NCBI RefSeq assembly: GCF_000773975.1
Contig: NZ_JRUQ01000019.1
Location: forward strand, 124,001 to 188,000
From: Erwinia typographi
GTDB lineage: Bacteria; Pseudomonadota; Gammaproteobacteria; Enterobacterales; Enterobacteriaceae
DNA length: 64,000 nucleotides
Reading direction: 5' to 3'
In this document: positions 19,100 through 27,847 of the stretch, in pieces
How positions within the stretch are numbered: position 1 is the first letter of the stretch
How the letters are laid out: every line of letters starts with the position of its first letter
Position numbers and translations under genes: made by a program
Notes under the pieces: generated by a model
Databases searched by the model: none
Told to the model about the DNA's origin: nothing
The model's input: the letters and a program-made list of their open reading frames with translations, nothing else

Positions 19100-20119
19100 T
19101 TATTTCTTGTGGCGAATGCGCGGGTTAACCACGCCGTAGAGCACGTCAACCAGCAAGTTGACCGCGATAATCAGAATGGCCACCATCAGCACCCCGCCCT
19201 GCACTACCGGATAGTCGCGGCGCTGAAGCGCATCGATCAGCCAGCGGCCGAGACCAGGCCAGGAGAAGATCGTTTCGGTCAGGATGGCTCCCGCCAGCAT
19301 CGTTCCCACCTGTAAACCAATGACGGTTACTACCGGCAGCATCGCGTTGCGCAGCGCGTGAACCACAATGACGCGCATCCGCGTCAGGCCCTTGGCGCGC
19401 GCGGTACGGATATAATCTTCCCCTAACACTTCCAGCATCGCTGAACGGGTCATACGCACGATAACCGCCAGCGGAATAGTGCCCAGCACCACCGCCGGTA
19501 GGATCATGTGCATCAGGGCATCTTTAAAGTCGCCCGGTTCCCCCCAGATTAGGGTGTCGATCAGCATAAAGCCGGTCAGCGGTTGGCTGTCGTCGAGGAA
19601 CACCGTATCGCCTATTCGCCCGGACACCGGGGTCAGGTTTAACTGCACGGACACCAGCATGATCAGCATCATTCCCCACCAGAAAATCGGCATGGAGTAG
19701 CCGGTCAGCGAGATGCCGACCACGGTGTGATCGAAGATAGAGCCGCGTTTAACCGCTGCAAGAACCCCCGCAGGGATACCCACGGCAACGGCAAAAATCA
19801 TCGCGCAGATGCCCAGCTCCAGCGTCGCCTTAAAGCGCGGAACGAATTCCTGCCAGACCGGGATGCGGCTTTTTAGTGAAATACCCAGATCGCCATGGAG
19901 CACGCCATAGACGTAGGAGACATATTGTTGCCACAGCGGCTTATCCAGACCCATCTGGGCCAGCAGCTGCGCGTGACGTTCAGGAGACATTCCGCGTTCG
20001 CCGGCCATAATCAGCACCGGGTCACCGGGGATCATATGGACAAACGCGAAAGTTAACAGGGTGATGCCAATAAACGTTGGGATGACAAGTCCCAGACGTC
20101 GGAGTATGAACTGCAGCAT
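19100..20119 (-). CDS. dppB: DppB, dipeptide ABC transporter permease
   Basis: A 339-residue inner-membrane permease (same length as E. coli DppB) with the N-terminal helix MLQFILRRLGLVIPTF, the OppB/DppB HMIPGDP motif, and about six membrane spans. It pairs with DppC to form the peptide channel fed by DppA. It follows dppA after about 200 bp containing two stem-loops, a common layout that lets the binding protein be made in excess. Confidence 0.95.
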   Translation of the reverse strand: MLQFILRRLGLVIPTFIGITLLTFAFVHMIPGDPVLIMAGERGMSPERHAQLLAQMGLDKPLWQQYVSYVYGVLHGDLGISLKSRIPVWQEFVPRFKATLELGICAMIFAVAVGIPAGVLAAVKRGSIFDHTVVGISLTGYSMPIFWWGMMLIMLVSVQLNLTPVSGRIGDTVFLDDSQPLTGFMLIDTLIWGEPGDFKDALMHMILPAVVLGTIPLAVIVRMTRSAMLEVLGEDYIRTARAKGLTRMRVIVVHALRNAMLPVVTVIGLQVGTMLAGAILTETIFSWPGLGRWLIDALQRRDYPVVQGGVLMVAILIIAVNLLVDVLYGVVNPRIRHKK

Positions 20120-20260
20120 ATTCCGGATTCTCTTTTGGTTCCCGCAGGCTCATAGCCTGAGAGATTATATTTGCTCACATCTTGCGACGGATGTTCTCCA
20201 TCGCGACGCCCTGAGGCGCCTTGACCATTTTTTTGCTTCCGAGCGATACAACCTTGAGAG

Positions 20261-20315
20261 GGGCCGAAAATGTTCGGCCCAACAGGGAGTGAGAAGGGGC
20301 CAGCTGACTGGCCCC
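20261..20315 (-). other. Tandem stem-loops in the dppA-dppB spacer
   Basis: GGGCCGAA / TTCGGCCC (20261-20268 and 20273-20280) and GGGGCCAG / CTGGCCCC (20296-20303 and 20308-20315) are perfect 8-bp stems with 4-base loops. On the minus strand they follow the dppA stop by a few bases. The weak T-tracts suggest partial termination or 3' protection of dppA mRNA. Confidence 0.7.
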
Positions 20316-20320
20316 GACTA

Positions 20321-21925
20321 TTATTCCTGAATATCAACGTTCTCGAAGTGATGTTTACCTAATGGATCAACCACATAGCCAGTGACCTTTTTGCTGACCG
20401 GCTCGTACACGGTAGAGTGCGCGATAATCAGCGCAGGCGCCTGGCCATGCATCACAACCTGAGCCTGCTTATAGTACTCAATACGCTTGTTGTGATCGGC
20501 TTCAGCACGGGCTGGCTGAATCTGATCTTCAAACGGCTTGTAGCACCAGCGAGAGTAGTTAGAACCGTCTTTGGCCGCCGCGCAGCTGAACAGGGTAGCG
20601 AAGAAGTTATCCGGGTCCCCATTGTCACCGGTCCAGCCCATCATCACGGTCTGGTGCTCACCGGCTTTCGCGCGCTTCAGGTACTCGCCCCACTCGTAGG
20701 TCACGATCTTGGCCTTCACGCCAATTTTCGCCCAGTCACTTTGGATCATTTCAGCCATACGGCGGGCGTTCGGGTTATACGGACGCTGAACCGGCATCGC
20801 CCACAGGTCGATAGAGAAACCGTCCGCCATCCCCGCTTCCTTCAGCAGCTCTTTCGCTTTTGCCGGGTCGTAGGCGTAATCCTGTACCGAATCGTTGTAG
20901 CTCCACATGGTTGGTGGGATCAGGTTCTTAGCCGCCTGACCAGCGCCCTGGTACACCGCATCAATGATCGCTTTTTTGTTCACCGCCATGGTCAGCGCCT
21001 GGCGAACCTTCAGGTTATCCAGCGGCTTTTTCTCGGTGTTGAACGACAGGTAGCCGACGTTCAGGCCAGGCATCTGCATCAGGTTGATATTTTTATCTTC
21101 CTTCATGCGGGCGATGTCAGCCGGGTTAGGGAAAGGCATCACCTGACATTCGCCCTTCTGCATCTTGGCGTAGCGCACGGAGGCATCAGGCGTGATGGAG
21201 AAGACCAGACGGTCGATTTTTGGCTTGGTGCCCCAATACTGGTCAAAGGCTTTGTACAGGATGCGGGAGTCTTTCTGGTACTGCAACAGCTGGAACGGAC
21301 CGGTGCCAACCGGGTTCAGGTCGATTTTTTCCGGGGTGCCGGCTTTCAGCATGTTGTCGGCATATTCCGCAGACATGATAGAAGCGAAGTCCATGCCCAG
21401 GTCGGCAATGAACGGCGACTCAGGACGGCTCAGCACGAAGCGTACGGTGTTATCGTCCACCTTCTCGATTTTGGCGATCAGTTTAGGCATATCCATGCCT
21501 TCGAAGTACTCGTAGCTGCCGCCGGAGACGCCATGATATTTGTTGTTCTTATCCAGCTGACGCTCGAAGGAGAACACCACGTCGTCGGCATTAAAGTCGC
21601 GAGTCGGCTTGAAATCTTTGGTGGTTTGCCACTTCACGCCTTTGCGCAGGTGGAAGGTATAGATTTTACCGTCCGCGCTGACGTCCCACTTTTCGGCCAG
21701 ACCGGGCACGAGTTCAGTGGTGCCGGTTTTAAATTCTACCAGGCGGTTATAGATCGGCACAGAACTGGCGTCATAGGTGGTGCCAGAGGTAAACAGCTGC
21801 GGGTTAAAGCCTTCAGGCGAACCTTCTGAACAATAAACGAGGGTTTTAGCCTGGACGCCAGCGGCAACGGTAAGAGCGATCAGGCTCAGACCTACCTTTA
21901 GCATCCCTGTTTTAGAAATACTCAT
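20321..21925 (-). CDS. dppA: DppA, periplasmic dipeptide-binding protein
   Basis: A 534-residue SBP family 5 protein (E. coli DppA is 535 aa) that binds di- and some tripeptides and heme in the periplasm and delivers them to DppBCDF. A signal peptide of about 26 residues ends VQA before KTLVYCSEGSPEGFNPQ. ATG at 21925 is preceded by a GGAG ribosome-binding site. It is the first gene of the operon, and its leader carries a CA-rich stretch matching GcvB target sites. Confidence 0.96.
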   Translation of the reverse strand: MSISKTGMLKVGLSLIALTVAAGVQAKTLVYCSEGSPEGFNPQLFTSGTTYDASSVPIYNRLVEFKTGTTELVPGLAEKWDVSADGKIYTFHLRKGVKWQTTKDFKPTRDFNADDVVFSFERQLDKNNKYHGVSGGSYEYFEGMDMPKLIAKIEKVDDNTVRFVLSRPESPFIADLGMDFASIMSAEYADNMLKAGTPEKIDLNPVGTGPFQLLQYQKDSRILYKAFDQYWGTKPKIDRLVFSITPDASVRYAKMQKGECQVMPFPNPADIARMKEDKNINLMQMPGLNVGYLSFNTEKKPLDNLKVRQALTMAVNKKAIIDAVYQGAGQAAKNLIPPTMWSYNDSVQDYAYDPAKAKELLKEAGMADGFSIDLWAMPVQRPYNPNARRMAEMIQSDWAKIGVKAKIVTYEWGEYLKRAKAGEHQTVMMGWTGDNGDPDNFFATLFSCAAAKDGSNYSRWCYKPFEDQIQPARAEADHNKRIEYYKQAQVVMHGQAPALIIAHSTVYEPVSKKVTGYVVDPLGKHHFENVDIQE

Positions 21926-21938
21926 GCTTCTGCTCCAA

Positions 21939-21960
21939 TGTGATGTGGTGTTGTGTGTAA
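21939..21960 (-). promoter_or_regulatory. Probable GcvB small-RNA target in the dppA leader
   Basis: The minus strand just upstream of the dppA ribosome-binding site reads ACACACAACACCACATCACA, a CA-rich sequence complementary to the GU-rich R1 region of GcvB. GcvB represses dppA in E. coli and Salmonella at an equivalent CA-rich leader. The gcvB gene itself is not in this window. Confidence 0.7.
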
Positions 21961-22543
21961 CTTCGCAAGACCCTGTATTTTTTTAGTGCGGTCTTTGCTG
22001 GTGCCTGACGGCAGTGGGAAAGGAGCGGCCAGCCGCGATCAAACTATCAGACTATTCCGTTTCCTTTTCCCGTTGACGCATCAATTTGTCAACTGTTGCA
22101 AGCAACGTCAATACAACTGTCAGGTATTTACACAGACTGTGAGAAACAGCAAGCAAACATAAAAAAAACCAATTCGTAACATTTTCAGAGGAAACCGTTA
22201 TTCAGTCCGCTATAAACCGGACAAATGTAATGCCATTACCTTTAATTGTGGCAATTTGCTCTGAAAAAAAACTATTAAATTAGTCCGCTAAGTGGCTTTT
22301 TTATGAACGATACGCTTTGCTTATGTCACCTTAGGCAGCTAAATATGCTGCAACAGTGGCATAAGAAATCATCAACAACCCGATAACGGACATAAGCCAA
22401 ACGCGACGCAAAATAAGCGGACGAAGCCAGACGGGAGAAGGGTTTTTCCGCCTGTTTCATGATTTAAATGAACATTTTTTTGTAACAGCGATTTTACTGC
22501 CGCAGCAGAATATAGTGTGATTAGCCGCTGAGGCGTTTCAGGC
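21961..22543. other. Intergenic region between dppA and eptB
   Basis: About 580 bp without a credible gene. It must contain the leftward dppA promoter. The tRNA gene proK, which lies between dppA and eptB in E. coli, was searched for by its TPsiC and acceptor sequences and not seen. Confidence 0.6.
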
Positions 22544-22573
22544 ATAAAAAAAGCCCGGAACGATCCGGGCTTC
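22544..22573 (-). terminator. Rho-independent terminator of eptB
   Basis: On the minus strand the stem formed from 22572-22564 and 22560-22552 (core AGCCCGGA / TCCGGGCT, 3-base loop) is followed by seven T residues, 20 bp after the eptB stop. Confidence 0.92.
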
Positions 22574-22593
22574 TGTCTGGCACTGGCAGACGA

Positions 22594-24294
22594 TCAGGCT
22601 TTGCTGTCCGCAGGCGCCGCTGCTTTTTTCGGGTCAGCGCACCAGTTATTGCTGTCTTTGATGCCGCCGTCCGGCGAGGTATAGCCCAGGCAGCCGAGGA
22701 GGGTATCAAACAGCTCAACGTGGCGATGGGTTTTGCCCACCCGCTGCTCGGCTTTCAGTCGTTCAAAGGCCCTCTGATTGGTCGGATCAGCCAGATACTT
22801 GTCCGATGCCCAGACAATCATCGGCACGCGGAACTGCTCAGGCGGCGCCATATTGCGCGGCGTACCGTGCAGGTGCATGTTGTCACTGATCGATTCGCCG
22901 TGGTCCGACGCATAGAAGACGATAGCTTTCTTGTCCCGTAGCTGGTCAAACACGTTGTCCAGCACAGTATCCGTATACAGCACTGAGTTATCAAAGGCGT
23001 TAATCAGCATCGCTTTGCTACAGGTGTCATCAACGCCCATACATTCCGGCTGATAGCGGGCAAACTCACGCGGATAGCGCTGGGAATAGAGATAGTGCGA
23101 ACCTTTGGTGTGCAGCACGACCAGATGCTTACCCTGAGGGTGGCGATCCAGCGACTTTTTCAGCTCCGTCACCAGCAGCATATCGTCTACCGATTTACCC
23201 TGGTTCTCTTTTTCAGAGCCGATCTGCTCACGGAAAGCGTAGTTGTCCGCTTCGGTGTTGTTGTAGAACCACACTTCACTCTGCATCGCGAACAGCTCGG
23301 AGCTGAAGCCCAACGTTTTCAGCACGGAAAACACGTTCTTCTCTTTCAGCGTGCGGCCTGGGCCTTCGTCCGCTCCGCCCTCCCGGACAAACATACAGCG
23401 CAGAGAGAGCTTGGTAGCGGTATCGCAAGACTCACCGCGGAAGGCCACCAGATTCTTCTCTTTTGAAAGTTTAGGCGTAGTGTCCCGCTCGTAGCCCAGC
23501 ATTCCCATGTGATCCCAGCGGGTCGTTTCGCCAATCACGAACACCACGTAAGTATCGTCCAGTCCGGCTGGCGCGCTGTAGGTGAACTTCTTCGCCGGGT
23601 CCAGCAGGTCTTTGCTGTCCATCTTCTCATCATAGCTGGTATAGGCAAACAGCCCCAGCGCAGAGAGCCAGTTAGAAGGGAGATAGGAGTGCGCCACCAC
23701 GCCGCCATAGCTGGGCAGGTCAACATTGGTCAGCTTCTCATTAATGTTCTGCTGCTTATCAAAGTAGCGGATTGGCAACCAGACCAGCGCCACCGCAAGC
23801 AGCAGCGTCAGCAGGGGTTTAAAGCGATGCCCGGGGGTTTTTAGCTGTTCGATTAGCGTCAGGCGCAGCGAGTTGCGCCAGATCAGCAGCATAGGCAGCG
23901 CGCTGACCAGCACCATCCACAGCACAAAGTGATAGCCAACCACCTCTTTCGACAGATCCGTGTCGGTGGTCATCACCGAGGCGACGATGCCATAGCCAAT
24001 CACCACGTTGAAGAAGCTCATATAGTAGCTTGCAGCGACGGAGATCAGCACCAGCGCCGTGGCGGTAATCCGCCAGAATAGTTTGCCGCCCAGCGACAGC
24101 AGCCGCATCAGGAAGAACGTCAGCAGGACGATCGCCACCACTTCAGCCACGGCGGAAACCCACTGTAAGACCTGAAAATGCGCCAGAAAGGGATCAAAAC
24201 GGCGATAAAACACCGGAATATTCAGGAAGATTCCGATGTAAAATGCCAGCATTAGCGACAGCTTCTGCTGAGTTAGTGATTTTATATAGTTCAT
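22594..24294 (-). CDS. eptB: EptB, Kdo2-lipid A phosphoethanolamine 7''-transferase
   Basis: A 566-residue inner-membrane enzyme (E. coli EptB is 563 aa) that adds phosphoethanolamine to the outer Kdo of lipopolysaccharide. Five N-terminal transmembrane helices (within residues 1-175) precede a periplasmic sulfatase-fold domain. Active-site features are visible: Glu256 in VIGETTRWD, the predicted nucleophile Thr292 in CDTATKLSLRC, and YASDHGES. The family member is told from EptA/EptC by overall similarity to E. coli EptB and its place beside dpp. In E. coli the mRNA is repressed by the sRNA MgrR; a site was not mapped here. Confidence 0.9.
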   Translation of the reverse strand: MNYIKSLTQQKLSLMLAFYIGIFLNIPVFYRRFDPFLAHFQVLQWVSAVAEVVAIVLLTFFLMRLLSLGGKLFWRITATALVLISVAASYYMSFFNVVIGYGIVASVMTTDTDLSKEVVGYHFVLWMVLVSALPMLLIWRNSLRLTLIEQLKTPGHRFKPLLTLLLAVALVWLPIRYFDKQQNINEKLTNVDLPSYGGVVAHSYLPSNWLSALGLFAYTSYDEKMDSKDLLDPAKKFTYSAPAGLDDTYVVFVIGETTRWDHMGMLGYERDTTPKLSKEKNLVAFRGESCDTATKLSLRCMFVREGGADEGPGRTLKEKNVFSVLKTLGFSSELFAMQSEVWFYNNTEADNYAFREQIGSEKENQGKSVDDMLLVTELKKSLDRHPQGKHLVVLHTKGSHYLYSQRYPREFARYQPECMGVDDTCSKAMLINAFDNSVLYTDTVLDNVFDQLRDKKAIVFYASDHGESISDNMHLHGTPRNMAPPEQFRVPMIVWASDKYLADPTNQRAFERLKAEQRVGKTHRHVELFDTLLGCLGYTSPDGGIKDSNNWCADPKKAAAPADSKA

Positions 24295-24521
24295 TAAACC
24301 TTTTTCCTGGCGTAACTTAAACGGATCTTAAACGTTAATCAGACCGTACCGTTGCGTCAGAGTTCGGAAAGCGGGTCGATTATCCTCTGACGCAAGCCTG
24401 ATCAGAAGAGACTAAAGCGAAGGGGGGCTTGCGCAAGAGCGGCGTAGTTAACCATATAACGCGCACTTTTTCAGATCAATCTGTGCACGTCGCTTAGGAA
24501 ATAGACAAGATTTGCGGCAGC

Positions 24522-24545
24522 AAAAAAGGGCAGACGACGCTGCCC
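24522..24545 (-). terminator. Rho-independent terminator of ohr
   Basis: On the minus strand GGGCAG (24545-24540), loop CGTCGT, then CTGCCC (24533-24528) followed by six T residues, 16 bp after the ohr stop. Confidence 0.88.
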
Positions 24546-24561
24546 TGGTGATGACTCACGC

Positions 24562-24990
24562 TCAGTTAATAATATTCAGAGTCACATCAATGTTGTTGCG
24601 GGTGGCATTGGAGTAAGGGCAAACGATGTGCGCCGCGTCGACCAACTTTTTCGCCTCGGCGGGGTCCATGCCTTGCAGGTGGATGTTCAGTTTGGCCTCG
24701 ATGCCAAAACCGTTCGGAATTGGGCCTATGCCAACTTCACCTTCAATAAAGGCGTCTTTCGGCAACGCGATTTTGTCGCGGCCGGCGACGAATTTCATCG
24801 CGCCCAGGAAGCAAGCCGAGTAGCCAGCAGCGAACAGCTGCTCAGGGTTAGTCACTTCGCCGCCTGCGCCGCCCATCTCTTTTGGCACGCCCAGTTTTAC
24901 GTCCAGCACGCCGTCGGAAGAGGTCGCACGGCCGTCACGGCCGCCGGTGGCTTTGGCTTTTGCGGTATAAACAACTTTTTCTAAAGACAT
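24562..24990 (-). CDS. ohr: Ohr, organic hydroperoxide resistance peroxiredoxin
   Basis: A 142-residue OsmC/Ohr-family thiol peroxidase that reduces organic and fatty-acid hydroperoxides in the cytoplasm. The two catalytic cysteines are Cys60 (GYSACF) and Cys124 (VCPYSNA), and the conserved Arg18 and Glu50 of Ohr proteins are in place. Length and motifs fit the Ohr rather than the OsmC subgroup. It lies 99 bp downstream of ohrR on the same strand and has its own terminator. Confidence 0.93.
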   Translation of the reverse strand: MSLEKVVYTAKAKATGGRDGRATSSDGVLDVKLGVPKEMGGAGGEVTNPEQLFAAGYSACFLGAMKFVAGRDKIALPKDAFIEGEVGIGPIPNGFGIEAKLNIHLQGMDPAEAKKLVDAAHIVCPYSNATRNNIDVTLNIIN

Positions 24991-25089
24991 GGTGAGACTC
25001 CTGCATAGTGAATGTTTACGCGATTTAATCGCGAGCGATATATAGCCATAAAACGGGTACTGTCCATCCGGGCAACCTGCGCCCGGTCG

Positions 25090-25548
25090 TTAAGCGTTAA
25101 GGTTATCGCGCAGCGTTTCCAGCCCGGTTTTCAGCGAGGTCAGCGTGTCGATATCGCAGGCTGAAGCGCAGAAGACGGCTTCCGGGATATTCACCGCTTT
25201 TGCTCGCAGTTCCCTGCCTTGTTCCGTCAACGTCACCACCACCTGACGCTCATCTTTACGGGAGCGCTGTCGCTGGAGCAACCCGGCGACTTCAAGCCTT
25301 TTCAGCAGCGGCGTCAGCGTGGCGGAATCCAGAAACAGGCGTTCGCCGATCTCCGAAACCGTTACGTCATCCCGTTCCCACAGCACCAGCATCACCAGAT
25401 ATTGCGGGTAGGTGATATCCAGCTGGGCTAACAGCTGCCGGTAGAGCTTGTGCAGCGCCAGATTGGCGGAATAGAGCGCAAAGCACAGCTGTTGATCAAG
25501 CAACAGTGGCGCGTCCTGGGCTTTTTTGTCATCTTTGATGATAGTCAT
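25090..25548 (-). CDS. ohrR: OhrR, peroxide-sensing MarR-family repressor
   Basis: A 152-residue MarR-family winged-helix regulator. The N-terminal [12 protein letters not shown] block holds the reactive Cys22, the sensor cysteine of OhrR proteins, whose oxidation by organic hydroperoxides releases DNA. The helix-turn-helix spans about residues 60-85 ([22 protein letters not shown]). It is upstream of ohr on the same strand and divergent from the alarmone hydrolase gene, sharing a 67-bp gap with an inverted repeat that could be its operator. Confidence 0.92.
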   Translation of the reverse strand: MTIIKDDKKAQDAPLLLDQQLCFALYSANLALHKLYRQLLAQLDITYPQYLVMLVLWERDDVTVSEIGERLFLDSATLTPLLKRLEVAGLLQRQRSRKDERQVVVTLTEQGRELRAKAVNIPEAVFCASACDIDTLTSLKTGLETLRDNLNA

Positions 25549-25555
25549 GACTAAA

Positions 25556-25575
25556 ATATAGATAGCGCACTATAT
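25556..25575. promoter_or_regulatory. Candidate OhrR operator between ohrR and the alarmone hydrolase gene
   Basis: Inverted repeat ATATAG (25556-25561), 8-bp spacer, CTATAT (25570-25575) in the short divergent gap. A related CTATATA word lies in the ohr leader near 25038-25044. Assignment to OhrR is inferred from location; the sequence differs from the TACAATT-type operator known for other OhrR proteins. Confidence 0.4.
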
Positions 25576-25615
25576 AATTGCAAGCGATTATTTTTTTCAC
25601 CTGCGGGAGAAACGG

Positions 25616-26206
25616 ATGAACTCACTGGAAGAACAGGCACGTCGTTATGCCACCAGGGCCCACGCCGAAGCGGGCCAGCGGCGTAAATACACCGATGAAC
25701 CCTATATCGTTCATCCGGCTGCGGTAGTCGAATTGGTCAGAAGCGTTACCAATAGCGAGATCATGCTGGCCGCCGCATGGCTGCACGACACGGTCGAGGA
25801 TACGCCGTCGACGCTGAACGACATCAGCCGCCACTTCGGCCCGGCCGTAGCGGAACTGGTAGAGATGCTGACCGACAGCCACCCTGCAGAGGCGAAGAAC
25901 CGCGCCGCACGTAAGGTCGCGCACTTTCGTCATACCGCCAGGGCTTCTGCTGACGCTCAGACCATCAAGCTGGCGGATATTATTGATAACACCCGATCGA
26001 TCATCCACTTCGATGCGCATTTTGCCCGCGTCTACCTGGTTGAAAAGCGCGTGCAGATTGCCTTACTCACCGACGGCAATGCCGAACTGTGGCAGCAGGC
26101 CTCAATCATTATTGAACGCGGCATTGAGCAGCTAACTCAGGCCCCTCACCACATTCCTGCCGACTGGTTTACTCGCCAGCAATCGAAATATTCCGTCGCC
26201 AACTGA
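25616..26206 (+). CDS. HD-domain small alarmone hydrolase (MESH1/SpoT-hydrolase-like)
   Basis: A 196-residue stand-alone HD phosphohydrolase with the order of motifs found in the hydrolase half of RelA/SpoT enzymes: RRKYTDEPYIVHP (His33), LHDTVEDT (His57, Asp58, Glu61, Asp62) and KLADIIDN (Asp121). Proteins of this type (SAH, MESH1) remove pyrophosphate from (p)ppGpp, or in animals act on NADPH. No synthetase, TGS or ACT domain is attached. The start at 25616 has a GGGAG ribosome-binding site. It is divergent from ohrR, suggesting it may be expressed with peroxide stress; that link is inference. Confidence 0.82.
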   Translation: MNSLEEQARRYATRAHAEAGQRRKYTDEPYIVHPAAVVELVRSVTNSEIMLAAAWLHDTVEDTPSTLNDISRHFGPAVAELVEMLTDSHPAEAKNRAARKVAHFRHTARASADAQTIKLADIIDNTRSIIHFDAHFARVYLVEKRVQIALLTDGNAELWQQASIIIERGIEQLTQAPHHIPADWFTRQQSKYSVAN

Positions 26207-26298
26207 GGATGGAAAACGAACGATTTCGTAGCTAGCTTGATTGCTAGCAATTTTAATCCTATCATTGATCCTGTTTTAAACAGAGTAACGAGGTCATG

Positions 26299-26772
26299 AT
26301 GGATTTTGTAAAAAGAACCATTGCGCTGGCAATGCAGAACGTTGAGGAAGGCGGCAGACCCTTTGCCACGGTGATTGTACGCAACGGTGAGATTGTTGCC
26401 GAAAGCGCTAATCAGGCCGCTCAGAGCCACGACCCGACCGCGCACGCCGAGATCCTGGCCATCCGCGAGGCCTGTAAAAAGCTGCAAACGGAGAATCTGT
26501 CAGACTGTGAGATCTATATTCTCGCCAGCCCGTGCCCGATGTGCCTGGGTTCGCTCTACTATTGCAGCCCTAAGCAGGTGATTTATATCACCACTCGCGA
26601 AGAGTACGTGCCGTATTACCGCGACGACCGTCAGTACTTTGAGCTGGAGAACTTCTATCAGGAGTTTGCTAAGCCGATTGCACAGCGCCGCCTGCCAATG
26701 AAGCAGCAGGCTGATGCGGAAGCGCTCGAAGTCTACAAGCGCTGGAAAGCGCTGAATCAGCCTGCGGGCTAA
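26299..26772 (+). CDS. Nucleoside/guanine deaminase-like CDA-fold protein
   Basis: A 157-residue cytidine-deaminase-fold protein with the zinc motif HAE (His49, Glu51) and PCPMC (Cys79, Cys82), as in guanine deaminases and tRNA or nucleoside deaminases. The lack of tRNA-adenosine-deaminase (TadA) features and its similarity in layout to bacterial guanine deaminase (GuaD) suggest a free purine or nucleoside substrate; the exact substrate is not certain. A second ATG 3 bp upstream (26296) is in frame, but GAGG at 26290-26293 is better spaced for 26299. A terminator follows. Confidence 0.8.
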   Translation: MDFVKRTIALAMQNVEEGGRPFATVIVRNGEIVAESANQAAQSHDPTAHAEILAIREACKKLQTENLSDCEIYILASPCPMCLGSLYYCSPKQVIYITTREEYVPYYRDDRQYFELENFYQEFAKPIAQRRLPMKQQADAEALEVYKRWKALNQPAG

Positions 26773-26839
26773 ACGTTCAGCAGGCCGACTTCCGCTGCCG
26801 GGATTTCGGCAAACGAGAAAGATGCGGCAGTCACTATGA

Positions 26840-26867
26840 GGGAAACCCCTGCGGGTTTCCCTTTTTT
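26840..26867 (+). terminator. Rho-independent terminator after the deaminase gene
   Basis: Perfect 9-bp stem GGGAAACCC / GGGTTTCCC (26840-26848 and 26853-26861) with a CTGC loop, followed by six T residues. It also sits just beyond the end of the convergent RcnB-like gene. Confidence 0.93.
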
Positions 26868-26871
26868 CGTT

Positions 26872-27381
26872 CTACTGGTGGTAGAAGATGTCGCCGGATT
26901 CGGCCTGGATGATTTTGCCATCGGCTTTAGAGAACAGCACGTAGTTGCCGCCCATGTAAGTCCAGCTGGTGCCCTCATCAGGCTTAGGCAGGTGGCGGGT
27001 TTTCCAGTCGATAATCTCATATTTTTTAGTGCGGTAGCGGTCTGGCACCACGCTGCCAATGTTGAAGCGCTGGAAGTCCGCGAAAAAGGTTTTAACCGCA
27101 TACGGATGAGCGGGGTCCGGCTGCTCTGGCGCATCCTGCTTGTGCTCAGCAGGCGTTTGCACGTCCGGCGTCTGGCCTGGCGTGGTCACGCCCTGATTGT
27201 CCGATGCGGACGGTGTTTGTGCGTCAGGCGCTGACGGGTCGGTTGTTGTCTGGTCCTGCGCCGCCGGATCCTGAGTTGTCTGAACGGGTTGAGCCTGTTC
27301 GCCTTCCGCGAACGCAGAGGAGATCGCCGGCAGGGCTCCTAATAATACTGCTGATAACAATACGATCTTGGTCTTACTCAT
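26872..27381 (-). CDS. RcnB-like periplasmic protein with Gln/Pro/Thr-rich linker
   Basis: A 169-residue exported protein. A signal peptide (about residues 1-25, ending AFA) is followed by a low-complexity Gln/Pro/Thr/Asp-rich stretch (about 26-90) and a C-terminal RcnB-type domain: VPDRYRTKKYEIIDWK, then W...GGNYVLFSKADGKII. RcnB of E. coli is a periplasmic protein of nickel/cobalt homeostasis, but most members of the family are uncharacterised and no metal gene is adjacent. The start overlaps the end of a small upstream frame by 4 bp. Confidence 0.72.
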   Translation of the reverse strand: MSKTKIVLLSAVLLGALPAISSAFAEGEQAQPVQTTQDPAAQDQTTTDPSAPDAQTPSASDNQGVTTPGQTPDVQTPAEHKQDAPEQPDPAHPYAVKTFFADFQRFNIGSVVPDRYRTKKYEIIDWKTRHLPKPDEGTSWTYMGGNYVLFSKADGKIIQAESGDIFYHQ

Positions 27382-27578
27382 GATTTCTCCAGATTGAACA
27401 CCGCCAGCCCTGAGGCGTACTGATTAAATTCTACAAAATTAATCGGTTCGGTTTTGACTTTTTTACCCGTCAGGGTGATGGGAACGCGCACGTTCGCTAA
27501 TTTGCTGTAGAAGATAAAGGGTTCGCGGCCGGAAGGCACAGAAATTTTGTAAAGAAGGGTTGTTTTAGCAGTGTTCAC
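27378..27578 (-). CDS. Small hypothetical protein coupled to the RcnB-like gene
   Basis: A 66-residue open frame from a GTG start whose stop overlaps the ATG of the RcnB-like gene by 4 bp (ATGA), which hints at a real, co-translated gene. The protein has no signal peptide or membrane span and I do not recognise it. The ribosome-binding site is poor and no ATG is available, so it could instead be a decayed leftover or a leader. Confidence 0.35.
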   Translation of the reverse strand: MNTAKTTLLYKISVPSGREPFIFYSKLANVRVPITLTGKKVKTEPINFVEFNQYASGLAVFNLEKS

Positions 27579-27847
27579 AAGAGAGCAAGGGGGTGAGGAT
27601 AACGAAAGTGCTAAGGTGACGTCTGCAACTTAACAGGAAGAAAATGTACGCTAAGCTTATTTTTTAATTTCAGTACGTAATTACTATGGGTTAGTATTGG
27701 CGATACATTCAGGATGATGAAACATTCTGTCTGCTGGATGCTCAGATGGCTACAACCATCAGAAGTTGTGCATTTAACTTAATCATTGACCTTTAGTCTG
27801 AGGACTCACGACTCATAATTCATCGGTTTTTTATAAGGATATTGAAA

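Noticed and set aside
20417..21829. Long plus-strand open frame opposite dppA
   Set aside because: Antisense shadow of dppA with His/Arg/Val-rich translation and no family resemblance.
26228..26252. Repeated GCTAGC words after the alarmone hydrolase gene
   Set aside because: Forms only a 6-bp AT-balanced stem with no T-tract; not convincing as terminator or operator.
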